53,573 nucleotides of DNA from Oscillospiraceae bacterium (GTDB lineage: Bacteria > Bacillota > Clostridia > Oscillospirales > CAG-382): assembly GCA_015064485.1 (NCBI GenBank), contig SVSD01000002.1, positions 113,709-167,281 of the forward strand, read 5' to 3'. The notes below the pieces were generated by a model. That model made no database searches. It was given only the letters and a program-made list of their open reading frames with translations, and was not told the origin of the DNA. The position numbers were made by a program, and so were the translations under genes. This document shows, in pieces, positions 42,365 through 50,063 of this stretch. Within the stretch, counting starts at the first letter, position 1, and every line of letters starts with the position of its first letter.

Positions 42365-42480
42365 AATGATACCTCCCAAAATATGTCATTATTTATATTA
42401 TATCACATTTTTTCAAAATTGAAAGAGTTTTTTTGTAAAAAGTCATTACAAATCACAAATTATCGACTTTTTGCGGTATG

Positions 42481-42509
42481 TTGACTTATTTATCGAAATG
42501 TGTTAGTAT
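42481..42509 (+). promoter_or_regulatory. Promoter of the MBOAT/SGNH pair
   Basis: TTGACT (42481-42486), a 17-base spacer and TAGTAT (42504-42509), about 35 bases ahead of the first ATG. Confidence 0.68.
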
Positions 42510-42545
42510 TATAAGGTTGTAAAAAGTTTTTACAAGGAGAAACAA

Positions 42546-44003
42546 ATGAATTTCAACTCTCTTGAATACATATTATTTCTGCCGGTAACTGTGGTTTTGT
42601 ATTTTATTCTCCCGAAAAAGATAAAAAACCCGATGTTGCTTCTTGCAAGTTATTTCTTTTATATGTGCTGGGAGCCTTCGTATGCACTTTTGATGCTCTT
42701 TTCGACTGCGGCCACATACCTTTGCAGTATACTTATCGACAAAAAAGCTCTCGGCAAAAGAAAGCTGTGGCTTATTTTATGTCTTACGGTAAATCTTGCA
42801 ATACTCTTTTTCTTCAAATATTATAATTTTACCGCAAATTCCATAAGCTCGGTTTTCGGATTTTTCGGCTTGCCGGCCGCAGTTCCGACGCTTAACATTC
42901 TTCTTCCTGTGGGAATTTCCTTTTATACCTTTCAGGCGCTGGGATACACTATGGATGTTTACAGAGGGGCTGTCGTCTGCGAAAAGAACTTTATAGACTA
43001 CGCTCTTTTTGTATCGTTCTTTCCTCAGCTTGTGGCAGGTCCTATCGAAAGAACGGGAAATATAGTTCCTCAGCTCAAAGCAGATCGCAAGTTTTCGTTT
43101 GCAAATCTTCGTGACGGATCCACCCTCATTTTATGGGGACTTATGAAAAAGATGGTGATTGCCGACAATCTTGCGGTTGTTGTAAACAACGGCTATAACA
43201 ACCCGACCGCCTATACCGGAGCACAGCTTATTTTTGCAACATTCTGCTTCGCATTTCAGATATACTGCGATTTCTCCGCATATTCGGATATTGCAAGAGG
43301 TTCGGCGAAATGGCTTGACATTGAGCTTTGCCGCAATTTCAACTGCCCGTATATCGCAGATTCCATAAAGGATTTCTGGAGAAGATGGCATATCTCGCTT
43401 TCCTCGTGGTTCAAAGATTACCTTTACTTCCCCCTCGGCGGAAGCAGAGTGAGTAAAGCAAGACAGATTTTTAATGTTATGACCGTTTTCTTCGTAAGCG
43501 GAATATGGCACGGCGCGGCGTTTACATATATAATATGGGGACTTTTACACGGAATTTATCAGGCAGTAGGTATTCTTCTTACCCCTCTGCGCGAAAAATT
43601 CATATACCGCTTTATCCCAAAAGACAATCCTTTTATAAAGGCTTTGAGAATTTTTATCACATTCTGCCTTGTATGTTTTGCCTGGATCCTTTTCAGAGCA
43701 AATTCCCTTTCGGATGCGGCTTATATTATAGAAAAAATAGTATCCGCACCATTTGAAGGTCTTTTCCCTCTTGCTTTCGGCGCTATGGGTCTTTCCCGCC
43801 CGACACTTACAGCCGTCGGCATATGCACCGCTGTACTTTTTACAGTCGATGTTATAAACCTCAAGAAACCTTTGGCAAAGCTTCTCGGCCAGACCATCTT
43901 TTTGAAATATGCAGTATTCTTTATACTCATACTCTGCATTTTCGTTTTCGGTTACTACGGAAGCGGTTTCGATCCGCAAGCATTTGTCTATTTCCAATTC
44001 TGA
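42546..44003 (+). CDS. MBOAT-family O-acyltransferase (AlgI-like)
   Basis: A 485-residue membrane protein of the membrane-bound O-acyltransferase family. It starts MNFNSLEYILFLPVTVVLYF, has YFFYMCWEPSYALLMLFS and LLPVGISFYTFQALGYTMDV, the conserved FKDYLYFPLGGSR, and the catalytic histidine in SGIWHGAAFTYIIWGLLHG (about residue 320). In AlgI and DltB this fold moves acyl groups across the membrane to a polymer. The SGNH protein just downstream, 15 bases on, is the likely second half of the transferase. The acceptor polysaccharide is unknown. Confidence 0.92.
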   Translation: MNFNSLEYILFLPVTVVLYFILPKKIKNPMLLLASYFFYMCWEPSYALLMLFSTAATYLCSILIDKKALGKRKLWLILCLTVNLAILFFFKYYNFTANSISSVFGFFGLPAAVPTLNILLPVGISFYTFQALGYTMDVYRGAVVCEKNFIDYALFVSFFPQLVAGPIERTGNIVPQLKADRKFSFANLRDGSTLILWGLMKKMVIADNLAVVVNNGYNNPTAYTGAQLIFATFCFAFQIYCDFSAYSDIARGSAKWLDIELCRNFNCPYIADSIKDFWRRWHISLSSWFKDYLYFPLGGSRVSKARQIFNVMTVFFVSGIWHGAAFTYIIWGLLHGIYQAVGILLTPLREKFIYRFIPKDNPFIKALRIFITFCLVCFAWILFRANSLSDAAYIIEKIVSAPFEGLFPLAFGAMGLSRPTLTAVGICTAVLFTVDVINLKKPLAKLLGQTIFLKYAVFFILILCIFVFGYYGSGFDPQAFVYFQF

Positions 44004-44018
44004 GAAAGGCGAATTTTT

Positions 44019-45026
44019 ATGAAAAATAACAGAACAAGAAAAATTCTCGAAATATGCGCCTTTATACTTTTTGTTGCCGTAACGCTTTTTTCGGTATCGT
44101 GGCTTTCATACATTTTTCTTCCCGAAAGAAACGATTACGGTGCTGTCTGGCACAAATATCTTGAGGAAGACGAAAACAGTATTGATGTTATGTTTTTCGG
44201 CTCATCCCTTGTTTTTTGCGATATAATTCCTGCGGAAATATATGCTCAAAGCGGTATTACCTCTTATGTCCTTGCCGCGCCCGAATCCACTGTTCCTTAT
44301 ATGTATTATTATGTAAAAGAAGCTTTGAAAACGCAAAAACCGAAAGTTATATTTGCGGAAGTTTCGGGGATGTATTTTGACAAGTACACAAATTTTACCG
44401 ACATAACCCTCGGCTATATGCCTTATTCGGAAAACAGACTTGCGGCATCTTTAACTTCCGCGGAAAAAGATGCTGTGACAGGTCTTCTTTTCCCGCTTTA
44501 TAACTACCATGACAGATGGGAAGAGCTTTCATTTTCGGATTATTTCCGTTTCAAGAAGGATAAAACTACCGATATCTGGGCAGGATATACCCCTCTTGTT
44601 GAAACAAAAACAGATGCGGACAGAATTTTGCGTGAAGTGGAACACGAAAAGGTTGATTTTGAAAAGAACAGCGAATATTTGAAAAAGCTGGTTTTGCTTT
44701 GCGAAGAAAACAACATCGAACTTGAGCTTTTCATTGTCCCCTCGTGCTATACATATTCGGAAGAAAATATCGAAAGAATAAAAGAAGTCGTTCCCGAAAC
44801 CGAATTTACTGACTTTAACGACCTTTTTGACGAGGACGATTACGAGCTTTCGGGCGATTTTTACGACAGACTTCATTTCAACATTTTCGGTGCGCAAAAG
44901 TTTTCACGCTTCCTCGGAAAATATATTCCGGAGAAATACGGTATAACTCCTTGTAACCATAACAAGGAGCTTTGGGGAAACAGAGTGGAACATCTTTCTC
45001 AAACCTTAAATGATCTGACAAAATAA
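44019..45026 (+). CDS. SGNH-hydrolase-like protein, partner of the MBOAT
   Basis: A 335-residue protein with one N-terminal membrane anchor (about residues 9-32, LEICAFILFVAVTLFSVSWL). The outside domain has MFFGSSLVFCDIIPAEIY, with the nucleophile serine, and near the end DFYDRLHFNIFGAQKF, a D-x-x-H pair. This is the AlgJ/AlgX-like or DHHW-type arrangement that transfers acetyl groups to an exported polymer. It follows the MBOAT gene directly, and the pair resembles known O-acetylation modules. No polymerase genes are nearby. Confidence 0.85.
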   Translation: MKNNRTRKILEICAFILFVAVTLFSVSWLSYIFLPERNDYGAVWHKYLEEDENSIDVMFFGSSLVFCDIIPAEIYAQSGITSYVLAAPESTVPYMYYYVKEALKTQKPKVIFAEVSGMYFDKYTNFTDITLGYMPYSENRLAASLTSAEKDAVTGLLFPLYNYHDRWEELSFSDYFRFKKDKTTDIWAGYTPLVETKTDADRILREVEHEKVDFEKNSEYLKKLVLLCEENNIELELFIVPSCYTYSEENIERIKEVVPETEFTDFNDLFDEDDYELSGDFYDRLHFNIFGAQKFSRFLGKYIPEKYGITPCNHNKELWGNRVEHLSQTLNDLTK

Positions 45027-45034
45027 TACAAACA

Positions 45035-45074
45035 AAGAGTAAAGGGGTGTGCGATAACACCCCTCTTTACTCTT
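45035..45074. repeat. Hairpin 1 of an inverted hairpin pair
   Basis: AAGAGTAAAG-GGGTGT and ACACCCCTCTTTACTCTT form a long stem with a 2-base bulge and loop GCGATA. No T run follows directly, so it is not a clean terminator. A shorter relative in inverse orientation follows at 45115. Confidence 0.75.
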
Positions 45075-45114
45075 CAAGATATCAATTTTTCGAAAAATCA
45101 AATTTAAAACTATC

Positions 45115-45142
45115 GAAGAGGAGGCTATCGCGCCCCCTCTTT
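45115..45142. repeat. Hairpin 2 of an inverted hairpin pair
   Basis: GAAGAGGAGGC and GCCCCCTCTTT form a stem with loop TATCGC, the exact reverse complement of the loop of hairpin 1. Read on the minus strand, this element resembles hairpin 1 in stem and loop. Confidence 0.72.
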
Positions 45143-45230
45143 ATAACTCGATATCATATGAAAAACGGGATCTGATATTCTCCCCTACAATATATTTAAT
45201 TTATTTTGATCACAAAAACCCCGATTTTCA

Positions 45231-45259
45231 TTGACTTAAATGTTTTTTTATGGTAGAAT
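45231..45259 (+). promoter_or_regulatory. Promoter of the NSS transporter gene
   Basis: TTGACT (45231-45236), a 17-base spacer and TAGAAT (45254-45259), about 40 bases ahead of the ATG. Confidence 0.75.
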
Positions 45260-45301
45260 GATTTGTAATATGCGTTTTTTCGCAAAAACTCGGAGGTAAA
45301 A

Positions 45302-46732
45302 ATGTCTACTAAAAATACTCAGCGCAGTAGTTTTACAGGCAAACTCGGATTTATCCTTGCGGCAGCAGGTTCTGCTGTCGGGCTTGGAAACATCTGGCGT
45401 TTCCCCTATCTTGCCGCAAAACACGGAGGATTTTCATTTATCCTTGTATACATACTCCTTGCGGTAACTTTCGGCTTCTGCCTTATGGCGGCGGAAATTG
45501 CAATCGGCCGTAAAACAGGTCTCAGCGCTCTCGGTGCGTATGCAGCTTTAAATAAAAAATTCGCTTTTGTCGGCTGGCTTACAGCGCTCGTTCCCGTAAT
45601 AATTCTTCCTTATTACAGCGTTATCGGCGGTTGGGTTATGAAATACTTTGCCGCATTCGTAAGCGGTAATGCCGCAAAAACAGCAATCCAGACAGTTAAG
45701 GATTCGGCAGGAGAAGTCGTTTCTCTCGGATATTTTGACGCGTTCATTTCAAACCCTGCAGAACCTATTTTATGGTTTGCACTCTTTTTGGGAATAACTG
45801 CTCTTGTTGTTCTTTTCGGCGTTGAAAAAGGTATCGAAAAAGTAAGCAAGATTATGATGCCTATACTTGTAGTGCTTTCATTGATAATTGCAGTATACAG
45901 CATGACAAGACCTCATGCAATCGACGGCGTAGCTTATCTTTTTAATCCCAAAAACATCGGCAATTTCAGCATTGTTACAGTTCTTGCCGCTATGGGACAG
46001 CTTTTCTATTCTATGTCGATCGCTATGGGTATTATGATAACCTACGGCTCTTATATGAAGAAGGATGTAAACATTGAATCCTCTGTTTACAGCATAGAAA
46101 TATTTGATATGGGAATCGCTTTTCTCGCCGCTCTTATGGTAATTCCTGCAGTATTTTCTTCTGCAGCCGCACAGGGTATTGATCCCCAGACAATGCTCGG
46201 AAAAGGCCCCGGCCTTATGTTCGTAACTCTTCCCGAAGTATTCAACAGCATGGGAATAAGCGGAGCTGTTATCGGTACAGTATTCTTCCTTCTTGTGATT
46301 TTTGCTGCCCTTACTTCGTCTATATCTCTTATGGAAGCTGTTGTTTCCATAATCGTTGACAAGTTTAAGGTTTCAAGAAAAGCGGCTTGTCTTATTTGCT
46401 TCGGAATTTCTATTGCCCTTGGTGTTCCCTCTTCCCTCGGAAACGGTATATGGAATATCGACGCTATAAAGAATATTCTTTTGGGTATGGACATCCTTTC
46501 GTTCTTCGATTTCATCACAAACAGCGTTATGATGCCGATTATTGCATTTATTACCTGCATCCTTGTCGGATGGGTAATAAAGCCCAAGGCTATTATCGAA
46601 GAAATCGAACTTTCAGCAAAATTCAGAGCAAAGACCCTTTTCACAATCGTTATAAAATATATTGCACCCATCTGCATCCTCGGCGTTCTCTGCTTTGCCG
46701 TTGCAGAAGGTATGGGTTGGCTCAAAGTATAA
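45302..46732 (+). CDS. Sodium-dependent transporter (NSS/SNF family)
   Basis: A 476-residue membrane protein of the LeuT fold. The first helix region GFILAAAGSAVGLGNIWRFP holds the sodium and substrate contacts, followed by YLAAKHGGFSFILVYILLAV and EIAIGRKTG. A second conserved segment is TYGSYMKKDVNIESS. About 11 to 12 helices are present. Bacterial members import amino acids; the substrate cannot be read from the sequence. CGGAGG precedes the ATG. Its gene stands alone between the hairpin pair and gdhA. Confidence 0.93.
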   Translation: MSTKNTQRSSFTGKLGFILAAAGSAVGLGNIWRFPYLAAKHGGFSFILVYILLAVTFGFCLMAAEIAIGRKTGLSALGAYAALNKKFAFVGWLTALVPVIILPYYSVIGGWVMKYFAAFVSGNAAKTAIQTVKDSAGEVVSLGYFDAFISNPAEPILWFALFLGITALVVLFGVEKGIEKVSKIMMPILVVLSLIIAVYSMTRPHAIDGVAYLFNPKNIGNFSIVTVLAAMGQLFYSMSIAMGIMITYGSYMKKDVNIESSVYSIEIFDMGIAFLAALMVIPAVFSSAAAQGIDPQTMLGKGPGLMFVTLPEVFNSMGISGAVIGTVFFLLVIFAALTSSISLMEAVVSIIVDKFKVSRKAACLICFGISIALGVPSSLGNGIWNIDAIKNILLGMDILSFFDFITNSVMMPIIAFITCILVGWVIKPKAIIEEIELSAKFRAKTLFTIVIKYIAPICILGVLCFAVAEGMGWLKV

Positions 46733-46752
46733 GCTACACAAAAATAAAAATT

Positions 46753-46788
46753 ATAACCGGATGTCACATACAGCATCCGGTTATTTTT
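46753..46788 (+). terminator. Terminator of the NSS transporter gene
   Basis: ATAACCGGATG and CATCCGGTTAT form a perfect stem with a loop of about 10 bases, followed by TTTTTC. Confidence 0.88.
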
Positions 46789-46805
46789 CTTCCACAATAT
46801 ATTAT

Positions 46806-46839
46806 AAAAAAGGACGAAGATAATTCTTCGTCCTTTTTT
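46806..46839. terminator. Terminator of gdhA
   Basis: AAAAAAGGACGAAGA and TCTTCGTCCTTTTTT form a perfect stem around a TAAT loop, 19 bases past the gdhA stop. It can also back up the transporter terminator on the plus strand. Confidence 0.88.
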
Positions 46840-46857
46840 GATATTTGGTTTTACGAA

Positions 46858-48204
46858 TTAAACGCAACCCTGAGCCTTCATAGCTTCTGCAACCTTTAAG
46901 AAGCCTGCGATGTTTGCACCTGCAACGAGGTCGTCGCCGAGACCGTATTCGTTTGCAGCCTTAACGGAGCTTTCGAAGATGTTCTTCATAATGCCCTTGA
47001 GCTTTTCATCAACTTCTTCACTGGACCAGCTGTATCTCATAGAGTTCTGAGACATTTCAAGACCGGAAACCGCAACGCCGCCGGCATTAACAGCCTTTGA
47101 GGGAGCAACGATAACGCCGTTTTCCTTGAGGTATGCAACAGCTTCGTTTGTTGTAGGCATATTGGATACTTCTACATAATACTTGATGCCGTTTGCAACG
47201 ATCTGCTTTGCTTCTTCCATATCAACTTCGTTCTGAGTAGCGCAAGGCATGATGATATCAACCTTTGTGCCCCAGGGCTTCTGACCCTTGAAGAAGGGAA
47301 CGCCGAACTTGTCTGCGTAATCTTCAACACGGTTGTTGCAGGAAGCACGCATTTCAAGCATAAAGTTTATCTTTTCTTCTGTATTGATACCGTCTTCATC
47401 ATAGATGTAACCGTCGGGACCGGAGATTGTAACAACCTTACCGCCGAGTTCTGTTACCTTCTTGACTGTACCCCAAGCAACATTACCGAAACCGGAGATA
47501 GCAAAAGTCTTACCCTTTATATCATCCTTGAAGTGCTTGAGCATTTCAACTGTGTAGTAAACAGCTCCGTAGCCAGTAGCTTCGGGACGGATAAGAGAAC
47601 CGCCGAAGGAAATACCCTTACCGGTAAGAACGCCTGTAAATTCGTTCTTTATTCTCTTGTACTGACCGAAAAGATATCCAACTTCTCTTGCACCAACGCC
47701 GATGTCACCTGCGGGAACATCGAGATCAGGACCGATGTGTCTGTAGAGCTCTGTCATAAAGCTCTGGCAGAAACGCATAACTTCTGCATCGGACTTGCCC
47801 TGAGGATTGAAGTCGGAACCGCCCTTACCGCCGCCCATAGGAAGGGATGTAAGGCTGTTTTTAAATGTCTGTTCAAAACCGAGGAATTTAATTATGCCCG
47901 AATATACATTGGGAGCAAATCTGAGTCCGCCCTTGTAAGGACCGATTGCAGAGTTGAACTGAACTCTGAAACCGCGGTTTACCTGAACCTTACCGTTGTC
48001 GTCAACCCACGGAACACGGAATGTGATCTGTCTTTCGGGTTCAACCATTCTGTCTACAACACCTGCTGCAACAAGGTCAGGTCTCTTTTCGATAACGGGT
48101 TCGATTGTTTCGAGTACTTCTGTTACTGTCTGGATGAATTCGGGTTCGCCCGCATTTCTCTTTTTAACAGTTTCAAGTACATCAAGTAAGTACTGATTCT
48201 TCAT
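46858..48204 (-). CDS. gdhA: NADP-type glutamate dehydrogenase
   Basis: A 448-residue hexameric-type enzyme that interconverts 2-oxoglutarate plus ammonia and glutamate. The substrate region has SAIGPYKGGLRFAPNVYSG, SLPMGGGKGGSDFNPQGKSD with the catalytic lysine, and VPAGDIGVGAREVGYLFGQY. The nucleotide-binding fold has KTFAISGFGNVAWGTVKKV. Length fits the small bacterial class. I start it at MKNQYLLDVLETVKKR with GGAGGT 7 bases upstream. The enzyme gene is monocistronic and driven by a consensus promoter. Confidence 0.96.
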   Translation of the reverse strand: MKNQYLLDVLETVKKRNAGEPEFIQTVTEVLETIEPVIEKRPDLVAAGVVDRMVEPERQITFRVPWVDDNGKVQVNRGFRVQFNSAIGPYKGGLRFAPNVYSGIIKFLGFEQTFKNSLTSLPMGGGKGGSDFNPQGKSDAEVMRFCQSFMTELYRHIGPDLDVPAGDIGVGAREVGYLFGQYKRIKNEFTGVLTGKGISFGGSLIRPEATGYGAVYYTVEMLKHFKDDIKGKTFAISGFGNVAWGTVKKVTELGGKVVTISGPDGYIYDEDGINTEEKINFMLEMRASCNNRVEDYADKFGVPFFKGQKPWGTKVDIIMPCATQNEVDMEEAKQIVANGIKYYVEVSNMPTTNEAVAYLKENGVIVAPSKAVNAGGVAVSGLEMSQNSMRYSWSSEEVDEKLKGIMKNIFESSVKAANEYGLGDDLVAGANIAGFLKVAEAMKAQGCV

Positions 48205-48284
48205 GTTTTTTACCTCCAAAATTATACAAAGAGGATTATCGCTTAAAAGCGGTACACTTTGCTTATAAAAAAATCATACTAATA

Positions 48285-48313
48285 ATTATACAAACTCCGA
48301 AAAAAAATGTCAA
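48285..48313 (-). promoter_or_regulatory. Promoter of gdhA
   Basis: On the minus strand a perfect TTGACA (48308-48313) and TATAAT (48285-48290) are 17 bases apart. The leader of about 75 bases holds a small CGCTTTTAAGCG hairpin. Confidence 0.87.
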
Positions 48314-48397
48314 TAGTTTGAAGACAAAAAATGTATCTATTTACTTATTTATCCTAATATTTACGCAAATTGTGGATATATTTGTTTAAAGTTCATA

Positions 48398-48426
48398 TTG
48401 TATTTGCGTTATATTTATGATATACT
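48398..48426 (+). promoter_or_regulatory. Putative promoter of the MATE gene
   Basis: TTGTAT (48398-48403), a 17-base spacer and TATACT (48421-48426), in an AT-rich context. Confidence 0.55.
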
Positions 48427-48463
48427 TTATTTGTTAAAATTTGTAAAAAACAAGGAGTAAAAA

Positions 48464-49840
48464 TTGAAAAGCGTAAAAACCCTTTTTGCTCCCACGGATA
48501 TGACAAAGGGTGCTCCGTGGAAAAGCATACTTACCTTCACATTGCCTATGATAATCGGCAATATCGCCCAGCAGCTTTATAATACTGTTGACAGCATTGT
48601 TGTAGGAAAATATGTAAACGACAACGCCCTTGCGGCGGTAGGAAGCGCAGGACCGATACTTAATCTTCTGCTTGTTCTTTTTATAGGTATTTCTGCCGGT
48701 GCCGGAGTTATGACGGCGCAGTATTTCGGTGCACGCAACAGAAAAGGTATTTCGTATACCGTCGGAAATGCGATAACCGTTACAATTATCGCCTGCGTCG
48801 GTCTTATAATCATCGCCGCACCCCTTATATCCCCCCTTCTCCGTATGCTCAACACTCCCGACTCTATCTTCAAATGGTGTCACGATTATCTTATGATATC
48901 GCTTGTAGGAATGGCGGGTATGGCTTTTTATAATATCCTCAGCGGCATAATAAGAGGCATGGGAGATTCGGTTTCGGCGCTTTTATATCTCCTTGTTGCA
49001 ACAGTTATAAACATCATTCTTGATATAGTTTTCGTTGTATTTTGCGGTATGGAAGTTGCGGGAGTTGCACTTGCAACAGTTATCGCCCAATGCGTTTCAT
49101 CTCTTCTCTGCTTTATTAAGCTTTCAAAGATGACAGAAAACTTCGATTTTAAGCTTTCGTATCTTAAACCCAACAAAAAATACATAAGAAACATCATCCG
49201 TTTGGGTCTTCCCTCGGGACTTACTCAGGCAATCCTTTCTTCTGCGATGATAGTCGTTCAATCGCTTACAAATCAGTTCGGAGAACAGTTCATTGCGGCA
49301 AATGTTGTTACGATGCGTGTTGACGGCTTTGCTATGATGCCCAACTTCTCCTTCGGTATGGCGCTTACAACTTATGCGGGTCAGAATGTCGGTGCAGGTA
49401 AAATGGATAGAGTACTAAAAGGTGCAAAACAGGGGACCCTTATGGCTGTCGGATGTTCTACTGCAATTACAGCGCTTATAATACTTTTCGGAAAGCCTTT
49501 GATGTGGCTTTTTACAGATACTGCAGATCTTGTAAATCTCAGCTATAAACTTATGCTTATTCTTTCTGTCGGATATATTGCAATGGCGGTAACTCAGAGC
49601 CTTTCGGGTATAATGAGAGGTGCGGGCGATACACTCACACCTATGTGGATATCGCTTATCACAACGATTGCCATCCGCGTACCTATAGCCTACGGAATAT
49701 CCTATTTTACAACAACAGAAGCCCTTCCTCACGGAATCAAGGAATGTATTCAAATATCACTCCTCACATCCTGGATAATCGGCGCAGTTCTTACAACAAT
49801 ATTTTATGCGCTCGGTAAATGGAAAAATAAGGCTCTTTAA
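48464..49840 (+). CDS. MATE-family efflux transporter
   Basis: A 458-residue membrane protein with two six-helix halves. It starts at TTG with AAGGAG 7 bases upstream: KSVKTLFAPTDMTKGAPWKS. MATE features include LPMIIGNIAQQLYNTVDSIV, GKYVNDNALAAVGSAGPILN and, in the second half, LGLPSGLTQAILSSAMIVVQ and AQNVGAGKMDRV. Members export drugs or metabolites with sodium or proton coupling. No regulator or partner is adjacent. Confidence 0.92.
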   Translation: MKSVKTLFAPTDMTKGAPWKSILTFTLPMIIGNIAQQLYNTVDSIVVGKYVNDNALAAVGSAGPILNLLLVLFIGISAGAGVMTAQYFGARNRKGISYTVGNAITVTIIACVGLIIIAAPLISPLLRMLNTPDSIFKWCHDYLMISLVGMAGMAFYNILSGIIRGMGDSVSALLYLLVATVINIILDIVFVVFCGMEVAGVALATVIAQCVSSLLCFIKLSKMTENFDFKLSYLKPNKKYIRNIIRLGLPSGLTQAILSSAMIVVQSLTNQFGEQFIAANVVTMRVDGFAMMPNFSFGMALTTYAGQNVGAGKMDRVLKGAKQGTLMAVGCSTAITALIILFGKPLMWLFTDTADLVNLSYKLMLILSVGYIAMAVTQSLSGIMRGAGDTLTPMWISLITTIAIRVPIAYGISYFTTTEALPHGIKECIQISLLTSWIIGAVLTTIFYALGKWKNKAL

Positions 49841-49848
49841 TGTAATCA

Positions 49849-49878
49849 AAATCTCACCGATTCCGTCGGTGAGATTTT
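49849..49878 (+). terminator. Terminator of the MATE gene
   Basis: AAAATCTCACCGA and TCGGTGAGATTTT pair around a 4-5 base loop, followed by TGTTTT, 8 bases past the stop. Confidence 0.88.
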
Positions 49879-49938
49879 TGTTTTAAAAACAAATAGTTAT
49901 AAACGCTTTTAAGGATTTCAAACATTTTTAAAAACCTC

Positions 49939-49967
49939 TCGACAGAAGAACGGATATTTGGTATAAT
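49939..49967 (+). promoter_or_regulatory. Promoter of the SH3/M23-like gene
   Basis: TCGACA (49939-49944), a 17-base spacer and TATAAT (49962-49967), about 100 bases before the start. It is near-consensus except for one base of the -35. Confidence 0.7.
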
Positions 49968-50063
49968 ATATATACGGATGCCGGAAGATATATTCTGAAA
50001 AGAATTCCCGGGAAAAAGTGTTTTTGGCAGCCGGAGCTGAAAATATTTCAGAAAGGGCAAATA

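Noticed and set aside
45035-45142. Simple terminators of the SGNH gene
   Set aside because: Neither hairpin is followed by a T run on either strand, and their complementary loops need a different explanation.
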